In this document: positions 21,259 to 32,589 of the stretch, piece after piece | Position numbering within the stretch: the stretch's first letter is position 1 | Layout of the letters: the number at the start of each line of letters is the position of its first letter | Assembly (NCBI GenBank): GCA_004009845.1 | Contig: RMBW01000023.1 | Coordinates: 248,001-312,000 of the forward strand | Reading direction: 5' to 3' | Source of the DNA: Davidsoniella eucalypti | Taxonomy: Eukaryota > Ascomycota > Sordariomycetes > Microascales > Ceratocystidaceae | Length of the DNA stretch: 64,000 nucleotides | The notes under the pieces: model-generated | What the model was told of the DNA's origin: nothing | The model's database searches: none | Seen by the model: only the letters and a program-made list of their open reading frames with translations | Made by a program: the position numbers and the translations under genes

Positions 21259-22323
21259 TTACTCTGATAGAGATGTCTTGAGCGCGTTGTTGACGGGCGC
21301 CGGCGCCGGCGCACCTTCCGGAGTCACGTAGGCCTTAGTCATACCACCGTCGACAACCATGTCGTGACCATTGACAAACGAAGCCTCGTCGCTAGCCAGG
21401 AACAGCACAGCCTTGGCCTGCTCGATAGCTTCGCCGAAGCGACCGGTAGGGAAATGCACGGTACGACGCAGGCGCTTGGCCTGATCGTCACCGAGCCAGT
21501 CCTGTAGCAGAGGCGTGTTGAGGGGCGCTGGGCAGAGCGAGTTGAAGCGGAAGCCTTCGCGGGCGTGCACAATGGCCAGCTCACGTGTCATGGCCAACAC
21601 GGCACCCTTGGACGTGGTGTAGGCCAGTTGAGGGGTGGCAGCGCCGACCAAGGCGACAACGGAGGCAGTGTTGATGATGCTTCCCTTGGTCTTCTTGTTA
21701 CGACGTAGAGCGAGGACAGCATGCTTGCTGCCGAACCAGACGCCCTTGACGTTGATGTTCTGGGTGAGATCCCAGATAGCCTCGGGGGTGTTGACCGCAT
21801 CGTCGTCCTGGGCGTGCATGATGCCGGCGTTGTTAAAGATGACGTCAAGACCGCCCCAGGCATCGAGAGCCTCACAGAGAGCCTGGACCTGAGCTTCCTT
21901 GGAGACATCGCAGACCTGTAGGAAATGGCAGGGGACAAGTTAGATACGAGAGAAGTAGACGGGCGGACGAGCGAACACACCAATGATCTGATGGCTATAG
22001 CTGCGCTGATGATGTATAGGTTGACGACATACCCGAGTTTCGATCTTGCCGGCGCCGGGAACCAGCTCTAGCAGCTTGGCCTTGGCCTTCTCCAAGGCGG
22101 GGGCAGAGATATCAGCCATGAGAACATTGGCACCCTCCTGGGCAAACAGGATAGAGGTCTCTAGACCAATGCCGCTGTGAGGGTCAAAAGAACAACTGTT
22201 AGCACTAAAACTGATAGCAGAGTTTTCGAAATGCTCGAAAAGCGTCGCATGGTTGGGGGTAGCTTCGAATTACCCTGCGGCACCGGTGATAACGGCGTTC
22301 TTGCCAGCTAGACGTCCAGGCAT
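21259..22323 (-). CDS. Short-chain dehydrogenase/reductase (282 aa, 3 exons)
   Basis: Exons 22323-22274, 22174-22033 and 21915-21259 join in phase across introns of 99 and 117 bases, giving 282 residues. It is a classical NAD(P)-dependent SDR. The cofactor loop TGAAGGIG lies at residues 13-20, NNAG at 92-95, and the catalytic Ser149, Tyr163 and Lys167 in NTASVVALVG and AYTTSKGA. Family members continue with FNSLCPAPLNTPLL and close with VNGHDMVVDGGMTKAY, as here. The acidic residue after the second beta strand (MADIS) favours NAD(H) over NADP(H). It is probably cytosolic; the substrate cannot be read from sequence. A Pro/Ala-rich tail follows (GAPAPAPVNNA). There is no linked biosynthetic cluster. 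Confidence 0.93.
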
Positions 22324-23961
22324 TGTGATGGGTGGGATAGAGGTTCAAGGAGACAGATCACACGAAAAAGAAGACTATGACTGAATGCCACTTTAAGCTG
22401 GAAAATCAATTAAGAGCATAAAATATAAGATAGTTTGTGAAAGAAAGATGGACAAAAAGAAAAAGAAAAAAGAAAAGAAGAAAAGGGCCGTCGTTTTATC
22501 GCAGGTGGGATGGCGGGGTGTTTGGCGATTTCATGATAGACAGTCCGAGAACAGGAAACTGCCACATACGATTGCATAATTGATTGGTTGCAACGCTTGT
22601 AAGCCAGTGAGCATTGTAGTTTTTGATTCCTTCTTAGGCTCCTTCCTAGCTTCCTATGGATGGATCTATATCTCTCTTTCTCTGCTGATTTTGGCTACTA
22701 CGGCTTTAGATAGACTTTCTGACTCTAACACGGCAGTCAAGCTTTAGCGGGGCGAGATAAAGAAAGACCCCTTACTATTGCGCTGATAATTGGTAATGGG
22801 CCCGATAAAGACTATCTACTCTACATGGTGCAATTAGTTTTGTGATGGATTCTACCATGGATTAAGAACCGATCCAGCCAGCCTAGAATACTGATGGAAC
22901 AAACCATACCATATCTAGATAGCGAAATACAAAAACAAGATAGAGTTGGATTGGGCAGCAGTATTAGCGCTCCGAGAAGCCAGAAGCTCAGGAGCCCAGG
23001 AAGCCGCGGCGCGATCTACCCATATCCATCTAGTGCCCTCTAAAAGCCGTGCTAGGAGGAGATAACAGCATCAATTATACGACGACCGGGTACCTGTCCT
23101 TTCCTGTATTCTTTTGCCCGGAGACATCCTGTCTTCACTAGCCGGAGGATTGGTCAAGCATAATGATATTTCATTACACAGCGCACCACACAAATGGTGT
23201 AATAAAGTGCTAGTACAGACATTATAGCAATCTCTTTCCGTGGAAAAGCATCGCATCGTTGTACTAAAAGTAATGTGCTCGCAGATCTTCTTTCTGGATG
23301 TCGCTGCGATAACGGTCGAGACTCGACCGACAGTTATGTCAGAATGGACGCCCACCCACTTAGGGTTTCAATCAATGACGACATTGTATGTGGAGATTTT
23401 GGACTGTACATACAGATACATAGTACTGTAGCAATGTCTTATAATGTTACTGATTATTGATCATAGCCTTGCAGCAGCCTATTGACCTATAATTGGCTGG
23501 TTGATACTTGATGGCTGCAAGGCTGGGAACTAATAGGCAGCATCCTACTAACCCTAGGCACAGTTAATAATCTGACAACATCAGCTAAGTTATCGAGATA
23601 ATTCAGTAAGTTGGTGGTAATCAAGTTACAGTTTCACATTCTGTATTCATATATTCTACAACAATCTCCCTCTTCTAATACTGTCAATAACACGGCTTTA
23701 TTGAACTATACTCTCTGTACTTAAAATCCGGCATCAAGTGATACTTCTATAAATATACAACATAGTAGCGACATGCTGCTCGTCTTTAGTCATCAACGAC
23801 GTCGTGACTAGACAACATCGTCTAGCCAGTGCAAATAGAGAGCCGGCAATTCAGCTATTGTCCAAGGCATCCTAATCTATCGCTTCACGGTGGTCACCAA
23901 ATACTTCGCTAGAGATCCAGTTAAAACCATCCCCTTCACTATTGCTCTTACTATCCTAGAC
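22324..23961. other. Divergent promoter region, no gene seen
   Basis: This lies between the dehydrogenase (minus) and XPF (plus) start codons. It has an A/G-rich stretch at about 22438-22485 close to the dehydrogenase start. No gene is supported, although 1.6 kb could hide a small one. Confidence 0.5.
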
Positions 23962-26952
23962 ATGGCATCTTCCGTAGTGGCCGGCGCCGTAGATGGGGCC
24001 GGTGTTGCGGCTAAACCCGTTAAAATGTCCTTGCCGTTGGTATGAACACCCTTAGAGCCACAGCCCGTAAATATTGCCAACTGACAGACAAACCAATATA
24101 TTTAAACATAACAGAAATACCAACAAGAGATCTTCCAGGAGGTGCGTGCCGAAGACCAGCTTGTCGTCATGGCGCCTGGACTAGGCATGCTTCGTCTCGT
24201 GGCCAATCTGCTTCATTCGTACGATGCGGCCGGCAACAACCTGATTCTCGTCATGGGAGCTAGTGAGCGCGAAATCGCCTGGCTCAGCCGTAGTCTAATC
24301 GAGCACAAGATCGTCAGTGGTGCTGCCGCCTCACGGGCACGTGGTCTGACTTCGATCGCGGCTAAAGAAACACCAAAGACACGCAGTGAGCTCTATTCGC
24401 GCGGTGGCATCTTCGCCGTCACATCGCGCATTCTGATTGGTGACATGTTGTCAGGTGTCATCAACGCAGACAGCATCACCGGCATCGTGGCGATCCATGC
24501 CCATCGCTTTGTGGCTACGAGCAACGACGCTTTCATTCTGAGAGTCTGGCGCGGAAAGACTCAGGGCACATCAGGGTTTCTCAAGGCCTTCTCCGACAAT
24601 CCAATGGCGCTCACACGTGGCTTCTCACAGCTAGCCAAAATGCTGGGATCGCTGTTCCTGCGCAAGGTGTCTCTCTGGCCTCGATACCAGGTCTCTGTGG
24701 CTGCCAGTCTCGAGGGCCGGCGCCGGGCTGAGGTGATCGAGTACGAGGTGAGCCCGACCGAGTCCATGACCGACATCCAGAACGCCATCAAAGAGTGTAT
24801 CGAGCAGTGCGTTCAGGAGATCCGCAAGACGAACTCGGGACTGCTAGATCTCGAAGAATGGGACGGACGGACCGTCATGATGCAGAACTTCGACATAATG
24901 ATCCGCCGCCAGTTAGAGCCGAACTGGCACCGTATCTCCGAGAAGACGAGACATCTAGTGCGAGACTTGGCTGTACTGAATGGCCTCTTGAATTCTGTCC
25001 TACAGTACGATGCTGTCACGTTCCTTGAGCATCTGGATATCATCCACTCGGCCAACTCGCCCAAGCCAGGCACAGTCCGTACTACAGAAAGCCCATGGCT
25101 ATATCTCGATGCCGCCCAAACGATCTTCGAAGCTGCTAAACGCCGTGTCTATGCTGCTGAAAGGATCTCTGCGCGCTCTGGAGACGACATTGACTCGCTT
25201 CGTCCAGTTCTGGAAGAGCTTCCGAAATGGGGCATTTTGGCACAGGTTCTCGATGAAATTGACCGCGAAATCCAAACCGTTGGGCCGCCAAAGGACGACT
25301 CAAACGGATGTATCTTGATCATGTGCCATGCCACAGAGACATGCCGTCAACTGCGTGACTACCTACAAACCATGCATTTAAGGCCCCAAGACGCTACTAA
25401 GCCTGGAAGCACCTGGGATTCCACGGCTACCAACGACGAGAATGATGGCGCTAAACAAGATCCTTCTGCATCGTATATGATGCGGCGCAAGTTGCGAGCA
25501 TATCTACGCAAACGCAAGGACATATCCATGAGAACAGCAGCCCTATATGCCGACACGCAAAAGTCGCTGAACAAAGCCGTTGATCTGACTACCGGCCAAG
25601 CTAGAGCGCCTCAGCGCGGAGGAGGAAGCATGGCCAACAAGCGTCGTCGGGTCCGAGGCGGGGGCTCTGTAGGCAGCGGAAGTAGCACTGGTCGAACAGA
25701 GACAGGCGCGGTCACCACCCGGAACGAGCCAGATGCACAAGTTGAATGTCTGATAGAGGCCGTGACCGTTGAGAATACTACCATCGACAACCGTATCGGC
25801 ATAGTCCTAGACGAGTTCGATGACATCGAGGAGCAATATGGGTTGCTTGACATGCAGTCACTGATAGTAATGCACGCCTACGACGGCGATGGCGACGACA
25901 TGATGCTGGAACAGGTCAAGCCGCGTTACGTAATCATGTACGATGTCGACCCTGCCTTTATCCGCCGTATCGAAGTCTATCGATCTGCCCATAATGACCG
26001 CGACGTCCGTTCCTTCTTTATGTTTTACGGCGAATCCGTCGAAGAAGAACGTTTCTTGTCGGCTGTTCGTCGCGAGAAGGATGCCTTTACACGTCTAATA
26101 AAAGAGAAGGCTAGTATGACGCTCACACTAGACGCGCCGCCTAAGAAATCCGGCGCCGACGATGCCGATGAATTCCTCGGCCGTGTGAATACACGTATCG
26201 CTGGAGGTGGCCGCCTCGGACCATCGGCCGGTGCTAAAAAGGTACAACCGCGCGTCATCGTCGACATACGAGAATTCCGATCGTCTCTTCCGCCTTTACT
26301 CCATGGATCGGGATTAGATGTGGTGCCCTGCCAGTTGACGGTCGGCGATTATATCTTGTCGCCCCGGATGTGTGTAGAGCGCAAGGCTATTGCAGATCTA
26401 ATCCAATCACTCAACTCTGGACGTCTATACACGCAATGCGAGGCCATGTTTCGACACTACGCTTTACCTTTGTTGCTGATCGAGTTTAGTGATGGTAAGT
26501 CTTTTACGCTGGAGCGATACGCTGATATGGGCGGCGGTGGCGTCTCCGGGCTCGCAACAGGAGGCACAGATCTCCAGGGAAAACTCGTCGCCCTGACAAT
26601 TGCTTTTCCTAAACTTCGCATTATATGGTCCAGCTCACCACACGAGACTGCCGAGATCTTCACTAGTCTAAAGAGCATGGAAGCCGAGCCAAATCCGCGG
26701 ACAGCAGTCGAAGCGGGCTTACTCACCTCGGTCAAAGAGCCTGGCGCAACGCTCGGCCAGCTGGATCCGGTATTACAGGCTATGCTGGCTGTTATACCGG
26801 GACTTACTGCTGAAAATACACCTCTTGTGACGAGGCGAGCTAAGAATATCCGGGAACTGGCAAATATGAAGAGAGAAGATCTTACGAAGCTGGTTGGACC
26901 GGAAATGGCTGGAAGCATACACTACTTCTTTAACCGAAACCTCGCTCACTGA
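23962..26952 (+). CDS. RAD1: XPF/Rad1 structure-specific DNA repair endonuclease subunit (971 aa, 2 exons)
   Basis: Exon 1 (23962-24039) and exon 2 (24115-26952) join across a 75-base intron (GTATGA..ACAG). Together they give MSLPLKYQQEIF followed by EVRAEDQLVVM, the conserved XPF start, which decides the ATG at 23962. XPF pairs with ERCC1/Rad10 and cuts the 5' side of bubbles in nucleotide excision repair and of 3' flaps in recombination. The N-terminal half is the inactive helicase-like domain; no Walker A motif is seen (ILVMGASEREI). The linker is Arg/Gly-rich (about residues 530-560). The nuclease has VDIREFRSSLP (Asp743) and CVERKAIADL with the GDX(n)ERKX3D core (Glu781-Lys783). It ends with a helix-hairpin-helix dimerisation region (about 885-965; IPGLTAENTPLV). 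The length fits the family. Confidence 0.95.
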
Positions 26953-27171
26953 GAGCTTAGAGCTAAGAGCCGCGAATATGAGAAGCCGCGTTGTGAGAAT
27001 CGAGATCTCAAAAGTCGGACATTGGCTTGCTAGATAAAAAACACATGTAAATGCTGCTTGATGATTGTAATTGCTGCTGGCTGTTATGCTATGAATGATT
27101 TAGACTAGACATGAAATTACATGATATCGTAGGTAGTCAAATACTAGATAGGTAGGCAGGTGGGGTGCCTT

Positions 27172-28674
27172 TTACACCGTTTCAATGTAACGCCGCATCT
27201 CCCAATCGGTCACGGCTTCCTCCCAAAGTCTCACTTCGTGCAATCTGGTTCCTGCATAGTGATCGACAAATGCATCACCAAAGACCTCACGTGCTACGCT
27301 CTCTTTACTGGCGAACCGCTCAGTGGCCTCCCGCAGGCTCTTGGCCAGTCTTTCGCCCTTGTCCATATCTGACCCAACGTCAGTGCCCTTGGCTAACGGC
27401 GGACATGGCAACGCGAGCTGCTTCTGGACTCCACGCCAACCGCAGCCTAGAATAGCTGCCATCACTAAGTGTGCGTTTGCATCGGCGCCGCAGGTACGAA
27501 TTTCAAAGCGGGTAGCCGAAGGCTTCGATGTTGGTGGCGCAATCATGCGGATAGATGCGCCGCGATGCTCTAGACCCCAGGATACAGTGACCGGAGCCCA
27601 GAAGTTCTCGACTAAGCGCTTGTATGAGTTGATAGTCGGTGCGAGCATGGGCATGATATAGGGGAGACCCTCCAGTATGCCAGCCAAGAAGTGGCGTCCA
27701 AGATCCGTGACCCATTCGAGATCAGGGTAGGAAGCATTCGGGTCAGGCTCGGTGCGCGCAAATAGATTCTTGCCAGTTGCGCTATCCACTACTGACACAT
27801 GAATATGTCCACTGTTTCCGGGAAGTCCCTGGATGGGTTTTGCCATGAAACACGGAACAATGTTGTACTTGGTAGAGGTGCTCTTGAGTGCAAACTTGAA
27901 TAGGTTGGCGCGGTCGGCCATCTCGCCAATCTCGCCATATTCGAGTGCTGCTTCAAACACGCCAGGCCCGCTCTCAGTATGCCAGCCCTCGATATCGCAG
28001 CGGAATTTGCGACAAGTCTCAAATACATCGTAGTAGTAGTCTTTATTATGTACGGGCCGTGTCATGCTGTAGCCAAACATTCCCTGTGTAAGTGACTTGA
28101 GCGCGCTGGGCGGGTTGGAAGCCAGAAAGTCAGCCGGCGACGAGTCCGAGTCGGGAGTTTTGAAAGTGTAGAATTCGTACTCAGCTGCAGATTGGTTAGC
28201 TTATTAGACGCTCTGTATGACTATTCTTGTGTGAAACTTACCACCAGCCATGGCTCCGAGGCCTTCGGCAGCCAGCTTATCTATAACGCCGCGCAGCAAA
28301 CTACGCGGACAGGCGCAGATGGGCGTCTGAGTGTCTGGGTCGAGGAAGCTGACGAGGAATAGAGGGACATTGTCCTCCCATGGAATGCGACGGAAGCTCT
28401 TGGGATCGATGACGGCGATGATATCGCGGTATCCGTTTTCGAGGTTGCTGATGCTGAGTTCCTGTTGGTAGGTCTTGTCGTGCATGTCCCAGCCAAAGAT
28501 AACGGAGCAGAAGCCAAAGCCAGATTGCAGGACAGACAGGAACTTTTTCTTGGACATGAGCTTTCCGCGTAGAACGCCGTCAACGTCTACACCGGCAACC
28601 TTGACTTTGTCATCGTGTTCTAGAATGGTGGGGAGATTCTCGAGCGTGAGCTCTGGAGAAGATGAGTCTGTCAT
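27172..28674 (-). CDS. Type I glutamine-synthetase-like ligase (FluG C-terminal type; 481 aa, 2 exons)
   Basis: Exons 28674-28242 and 28184-27172, separated by a 57-base intron (GTAAGT..CTGCAG), give 481 residues. The fold is glutamine synthetase class I. There is an N-terminal beta-grasp (about 20-110), then the catalytic domain with GAEYEFYTF (metal-binding Glu), WHTESGPGVFEAAL, GNSGHIHVSV (His271/His273), PTINSYKRL and the arginine block FEIRTCGADANAHL. These enzymes join an amine to the gamma-carboxyl of glutamate using ATP. Fungal paralogs, including the C-terminal half of the developmental protein FluG, often act on substrates other than ammonia. This copy lacks the N-terminal amidohydrolase half of FluG, so it is a stand-alone ligase. 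It lies tail-to-tail with XPF, only 219 bases apart. The substrate is unknown. Confidence 0.9.
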
Positions 28675-30547
28675 TGCGCGTGATATAGCGAGCTTTGTGG
28701 ATGTTTAGGACGAGGGTAGAAAATCAAATAGAGGCGGGGTTGAGATATTGCTGCTGTACAAGTGTTTTGTTTTGTGGTCGTTTAAATGCGCAAGGTTGTT
28801 TATATCCTAGGCAGAATATCCTAGACAAAAGAAAGCTAGGGTGTAAAAGCAGCGGGAGGCGAAGGTGGCTATATAAAGAACAATTAATAGCTATGTAGGA
28901 GGTAGTGCACAACTAATAGCACGCTTGATTGGATTCCTAGGACACGATAGGCTAGCAGATCTAAGAAAAGCGAGGGTTGCGACTGTGATGAAGTGATGGA
29001 GCGATAGTCGGTGAACCCGAGGCAAAGCAATCTAGCTGTATGATAGTGACTTTGACTTGCTACGTTGTGCTGATAAGCGTTTAACCCTCAAGAAGACCAA
29101 CTAACTACAGGTCTAGTAGCCTATTTGCTATTGTTGTGCGGTAAACTTACAGGCAGTACTAACAAATGACTGCTGGGAGTGACAAACAACAATAGCTAGT
29201 AGGAGCTAGGAATTGAATACCCGTCCGGCCCGGGGGTCACCGTCCAGTAATAATCGAGATATGGAGCAATGGTCAGAATTTGGTGCGATTTTCTGGCAGT
29301 GGGTGGGAGTTGCGATACCGATAGGCTGTGATGTTGCAGTGGCACAAAAGAAGAGGAAAGAAGAACGATAAAGATTACAGGAGACAGATACATAGAACTC
29401 ACCATCACGTGAGGCGTTGAAAATGAGCTGGACTTGGTTGTATCTACAACTAAGCTATTACTCTGTACATACATATGGTTGTTGTTGTTCTTTCTCCGTG
29501 TTGTTTATCCTAAAGTAAGTGCCTCCGACCGCCCTGTAATCCTGCTCGCAAGACCCGCCAACCTTGCATTGTCAAGCGCCTATTCAGGAAGGAGCGAACC
29601 GGCACCGTGACAGCAGCGACGCAGACATAGAAACAACCTATTCCGAGCTTTCTTCACTGTAGTTTAATGCGACTGGCACTGTTTTACTAGCCGTGATCTG
29701 GCAGTATGATTTTATACTGTATATAGGGGCTCTCCACCACTGTAATCATGATACGCAATATAGAGTCAATCAATTTCAACATCACATCAGGGCGCTTCAT
29801 GGCTTCTTAGACCTAGTGCAAGCCCCGCTCGAATATCAACCCTCCTTACTGACCCGGCACGATAAGCCATCGAGAAACACTGCTGCAACTATGATCGTTG
29901 TAGGATTCCTGCATTCTTGCGCTATAACTCAGGCCGTGTGTTTAGAACAGTACGGAAGCAGACTAGTCCAAGGTATTTGATTACTACATATTTATGTGCA
30001 AGCATTACAAACACCGATCGGTCATGGCTTTGTCTGTCGAGCTGTGCGGGCTATCAGTTAAAATCCGACCGATAATGGATTGTATAGATATAGCTGTGTG
30101 TACTAACACAAATAGGCATATTGATAACTCCATCTCGACCGCGGACCCGCGGCAAGCCAAACGAAGCTAAACTCCTTAGACTCGAGCGTGGCTATTTATT
30201 CCTTCTTCTCCGAGTAGAAGTACAAGCATATCGTGTGATGTACTATGACCACCATTTCTCATTCAACATACATATATGTGCACACAAGAATGACAAATCT
30301 ATACGATGATGTAATGACAACCGGCCAGCCGATGTCGTTGAATTTATTGTAGTATATGATGTATGATATATATGGCTGATACCATACGTATATGACAGCC
30401 TGTGAACAAGTGACATGTCATGATGGTCTTGATGCATTCATAGATTACGTATTCTTCCATGCAATACATATATAATATAAGAAGTAAAACAAATTGAAGG
30501 AGAGCCGAGAGTAGAGAGGCCGTAGTAGTTAGTTGTCGAGCCAATGC
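28675..30547. other. Intergenic, no gene seen
   Basis: Upstream of the glutamine-synthetase-like gene and downstream of the MAPKK gene. AT-rich with TACATA-type simple stretches; short frames show no family motif. Confidence 0.5.
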
Positions 30548-32589
30548 TTAGGTGCTACTGTTTCTTTTGAGCTGTGCTTGCACCCAAGCAGCCACCAGTT
30601 TATTATTCGGTTGCTGGGCATGACTCAAGCTTGTGCCGAGTCCGAGAGGCGGTGGCATGCTACCTCCGACGCCCTCGTTTTGGCCGGAAATTTCAACATT
30701 GGCGATGCCATCCGTGACTCTGTCTACAGATTTGGGTGTAGAGGAATCCTCCCCCTCTTCTTCTTCCTTTATTACACTCGGCTTCGTCACGGACTGAAGC
30801 CAAGAGTGATTCAAAAGAGCCGTGTATGTTGGTCGTTGAATGGGATTCTTAGCCAGGCAGCGACTAACAAATTCATGAGCAGCTGGTGAATAGCCCGTGT
30901 CGGGCAATTTGGGTGGGTCGCCCTTGACGATGGTCTAGTTGAGAATTGTTAGTACAGGCCATAATATTGAGAGGATTTATGTAAGATGCCATATAGGGTT
31001 GTGCTGTGATGGCTTTAGTGTCGACTTACATTCAATTGGACCAAGATGCTGGCATTAATATCGTAAGGATATTTTCCCAGGGCACATTCAATGATTGTGA
31101 GACCAAGACTCCAGATATCACTCTGGACACCGTAAGAACCATCCACTTGCTCAGAGATGCCAGGGGTACTATTGATCCGCTCTGGTGGCATGTAGCTCTG
31201 GCAGCCAATGTTGGTCTTAGCCTTGCTGGCTACAAGATCGCCGCTGACACCGAAATCGCAGATTTTCACCTGGCCTCGTGTGTTGACTAGAATGTTGGTG
31301 GGCTTCACATCACGATGGATGATGTTATGCTTCTCTTTCAACTCATTCAGACCAAATACTGTAGCTAGGGTGATGTGCTGTAGAACATCTTCGGGTACGC
31401 CATCACCGTACAACTTGTCGATAGAGCCGCCATCCATGTACTCGATGCACATGTACACAAAGCCATCTTGCATAAAGGCTCCGTAAAAGTCGATTATGTA
31501 TGGAGAAGCGCATTGGTGTAGGATCATGAGCTCCTTTGCGATTGTTTTAAACTTGGCTTTGTCGAGCTCCATCCGGATTTCTTTCATCGCCATGATAGTA
31601 CCACTCAAACCATCAGTATCGGACAGTGTTAGGTCGGATATAGTATGCTTAGGTGTAGGCTTTAAACCTGACAAGCCAAGCCCAAGACGGGCTTGTTTAG
31701 ACTTGGCATGCCGCACTTTGTAGACTGTGCCGTAATTTCCCTTTCCTAGCTCACCTAGTGACTCTGTCTCGTCTAAAGACATCCTGTATGTATTGCCATT
31801 GGCAAAGTGCACGCCGTCTTTGGTTAGAGTAGCAGAGCCTTTGAAATTGAGCCAGCCTTCTTCGGGGTTGATGAACTCGCGGAATTCATCCAGTTGCAAG
31901 CCACCATACGCAGGATTTGTTGCTGCCTGGGAAGCACCTGCGGCACCGGAAGAAGCACCGCCAGCCATGCCTGAGCCGTTAAGGTTCATGTTGAGTCCTC
32001 GACGGGCAGCAAGTCCAGTGAGCTTTGGCACCTTTCCCCCGGCAGCGGGTGCAGACTGAGACTGAGAAGGTGCCGCTGGACGACTAGGAAAATTTAGCTT
32101 CATAGGAGGGTTGCCCATAGACGCAGATGACCCAGCACCACTTGAAGCACTAGATAGACCTGAGCCAGTGGCCATTGCACCAGGTCCTGTCCCTAGCTTG
32201 AGAGCAGAGTGGCTATTCTGCATTGAGTTGGCATTGTTATTCGAGGACGATCGTCGGTTCATCAGGTCGAGCAGACGGCCGCCTCCTTTTGGGGCGGTCG
32301 AGTTGGACAAAGAAGCTGTAGGTTGACGCTGACTTCTGAGTAACCCCAACGGGTTGGAGGAAGAGAATGATGTGCCGGTCTCGGGTACTTGGCGTAATGA
32401 AGGCACACGGCGTGTGCCGTCCATGCCGGGTATAAAGGGTGATGAGCCATTTGGGCCGTTGATTGATGGCGAACCGACATCAGAGGGGGAGAGAGGCGAT
32501 CGTGGGATCTCTTCAGAATCGGCAGACGGTGTCTTGTTTCCGGAAAAGGTGCGCTTAAGCATCTCTCGGGGGTTGAATTTTCCTGACAT
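30548..32589 (-). CDS. PBS2: MAP kinase kinase of the HOG osmostress pathway, Pbs2 type (648 aa, 2 exons)
   Basis: Exons 32589-31030 and 30934-30548 join in phase 0 across a 95-base intron (GTAAGT..AACTAG) and give 648 residues. Pbs2 phosphorylates the Hog1/Sty1 p38-type kinase in the cytoplasm after osmotic and other stress. The first 230 residues are a Ser/Gly/Asn-rich disordered region with possible proline-directed sites (SPLSPSD). The kinase domain has GKGNYG (282-287), Lys336 in AMKEIRMEL, HRDVKPTN (425-432), DFG (445-447) and the activation sites Ser455 and Thr459 in SKAKT. FANGNTYRMSLDE just before the domain and YMDGGSIDKLYGDG within it are Pbs2 hallmarks. One oddity is MPPE (467-470), where MAPE is usual. 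The C-terminus ends with AAWVQAQLKR, as in fungal Pbs2. Confidence 0.94.

Noticed and set aside
24142..24144. GTG as start of the XPF frame
   Set aside because: An upstream exon with ATG at 23962 restores the conserved MSLPLKYQQEIF start, so the open frame begins inside exon 2.
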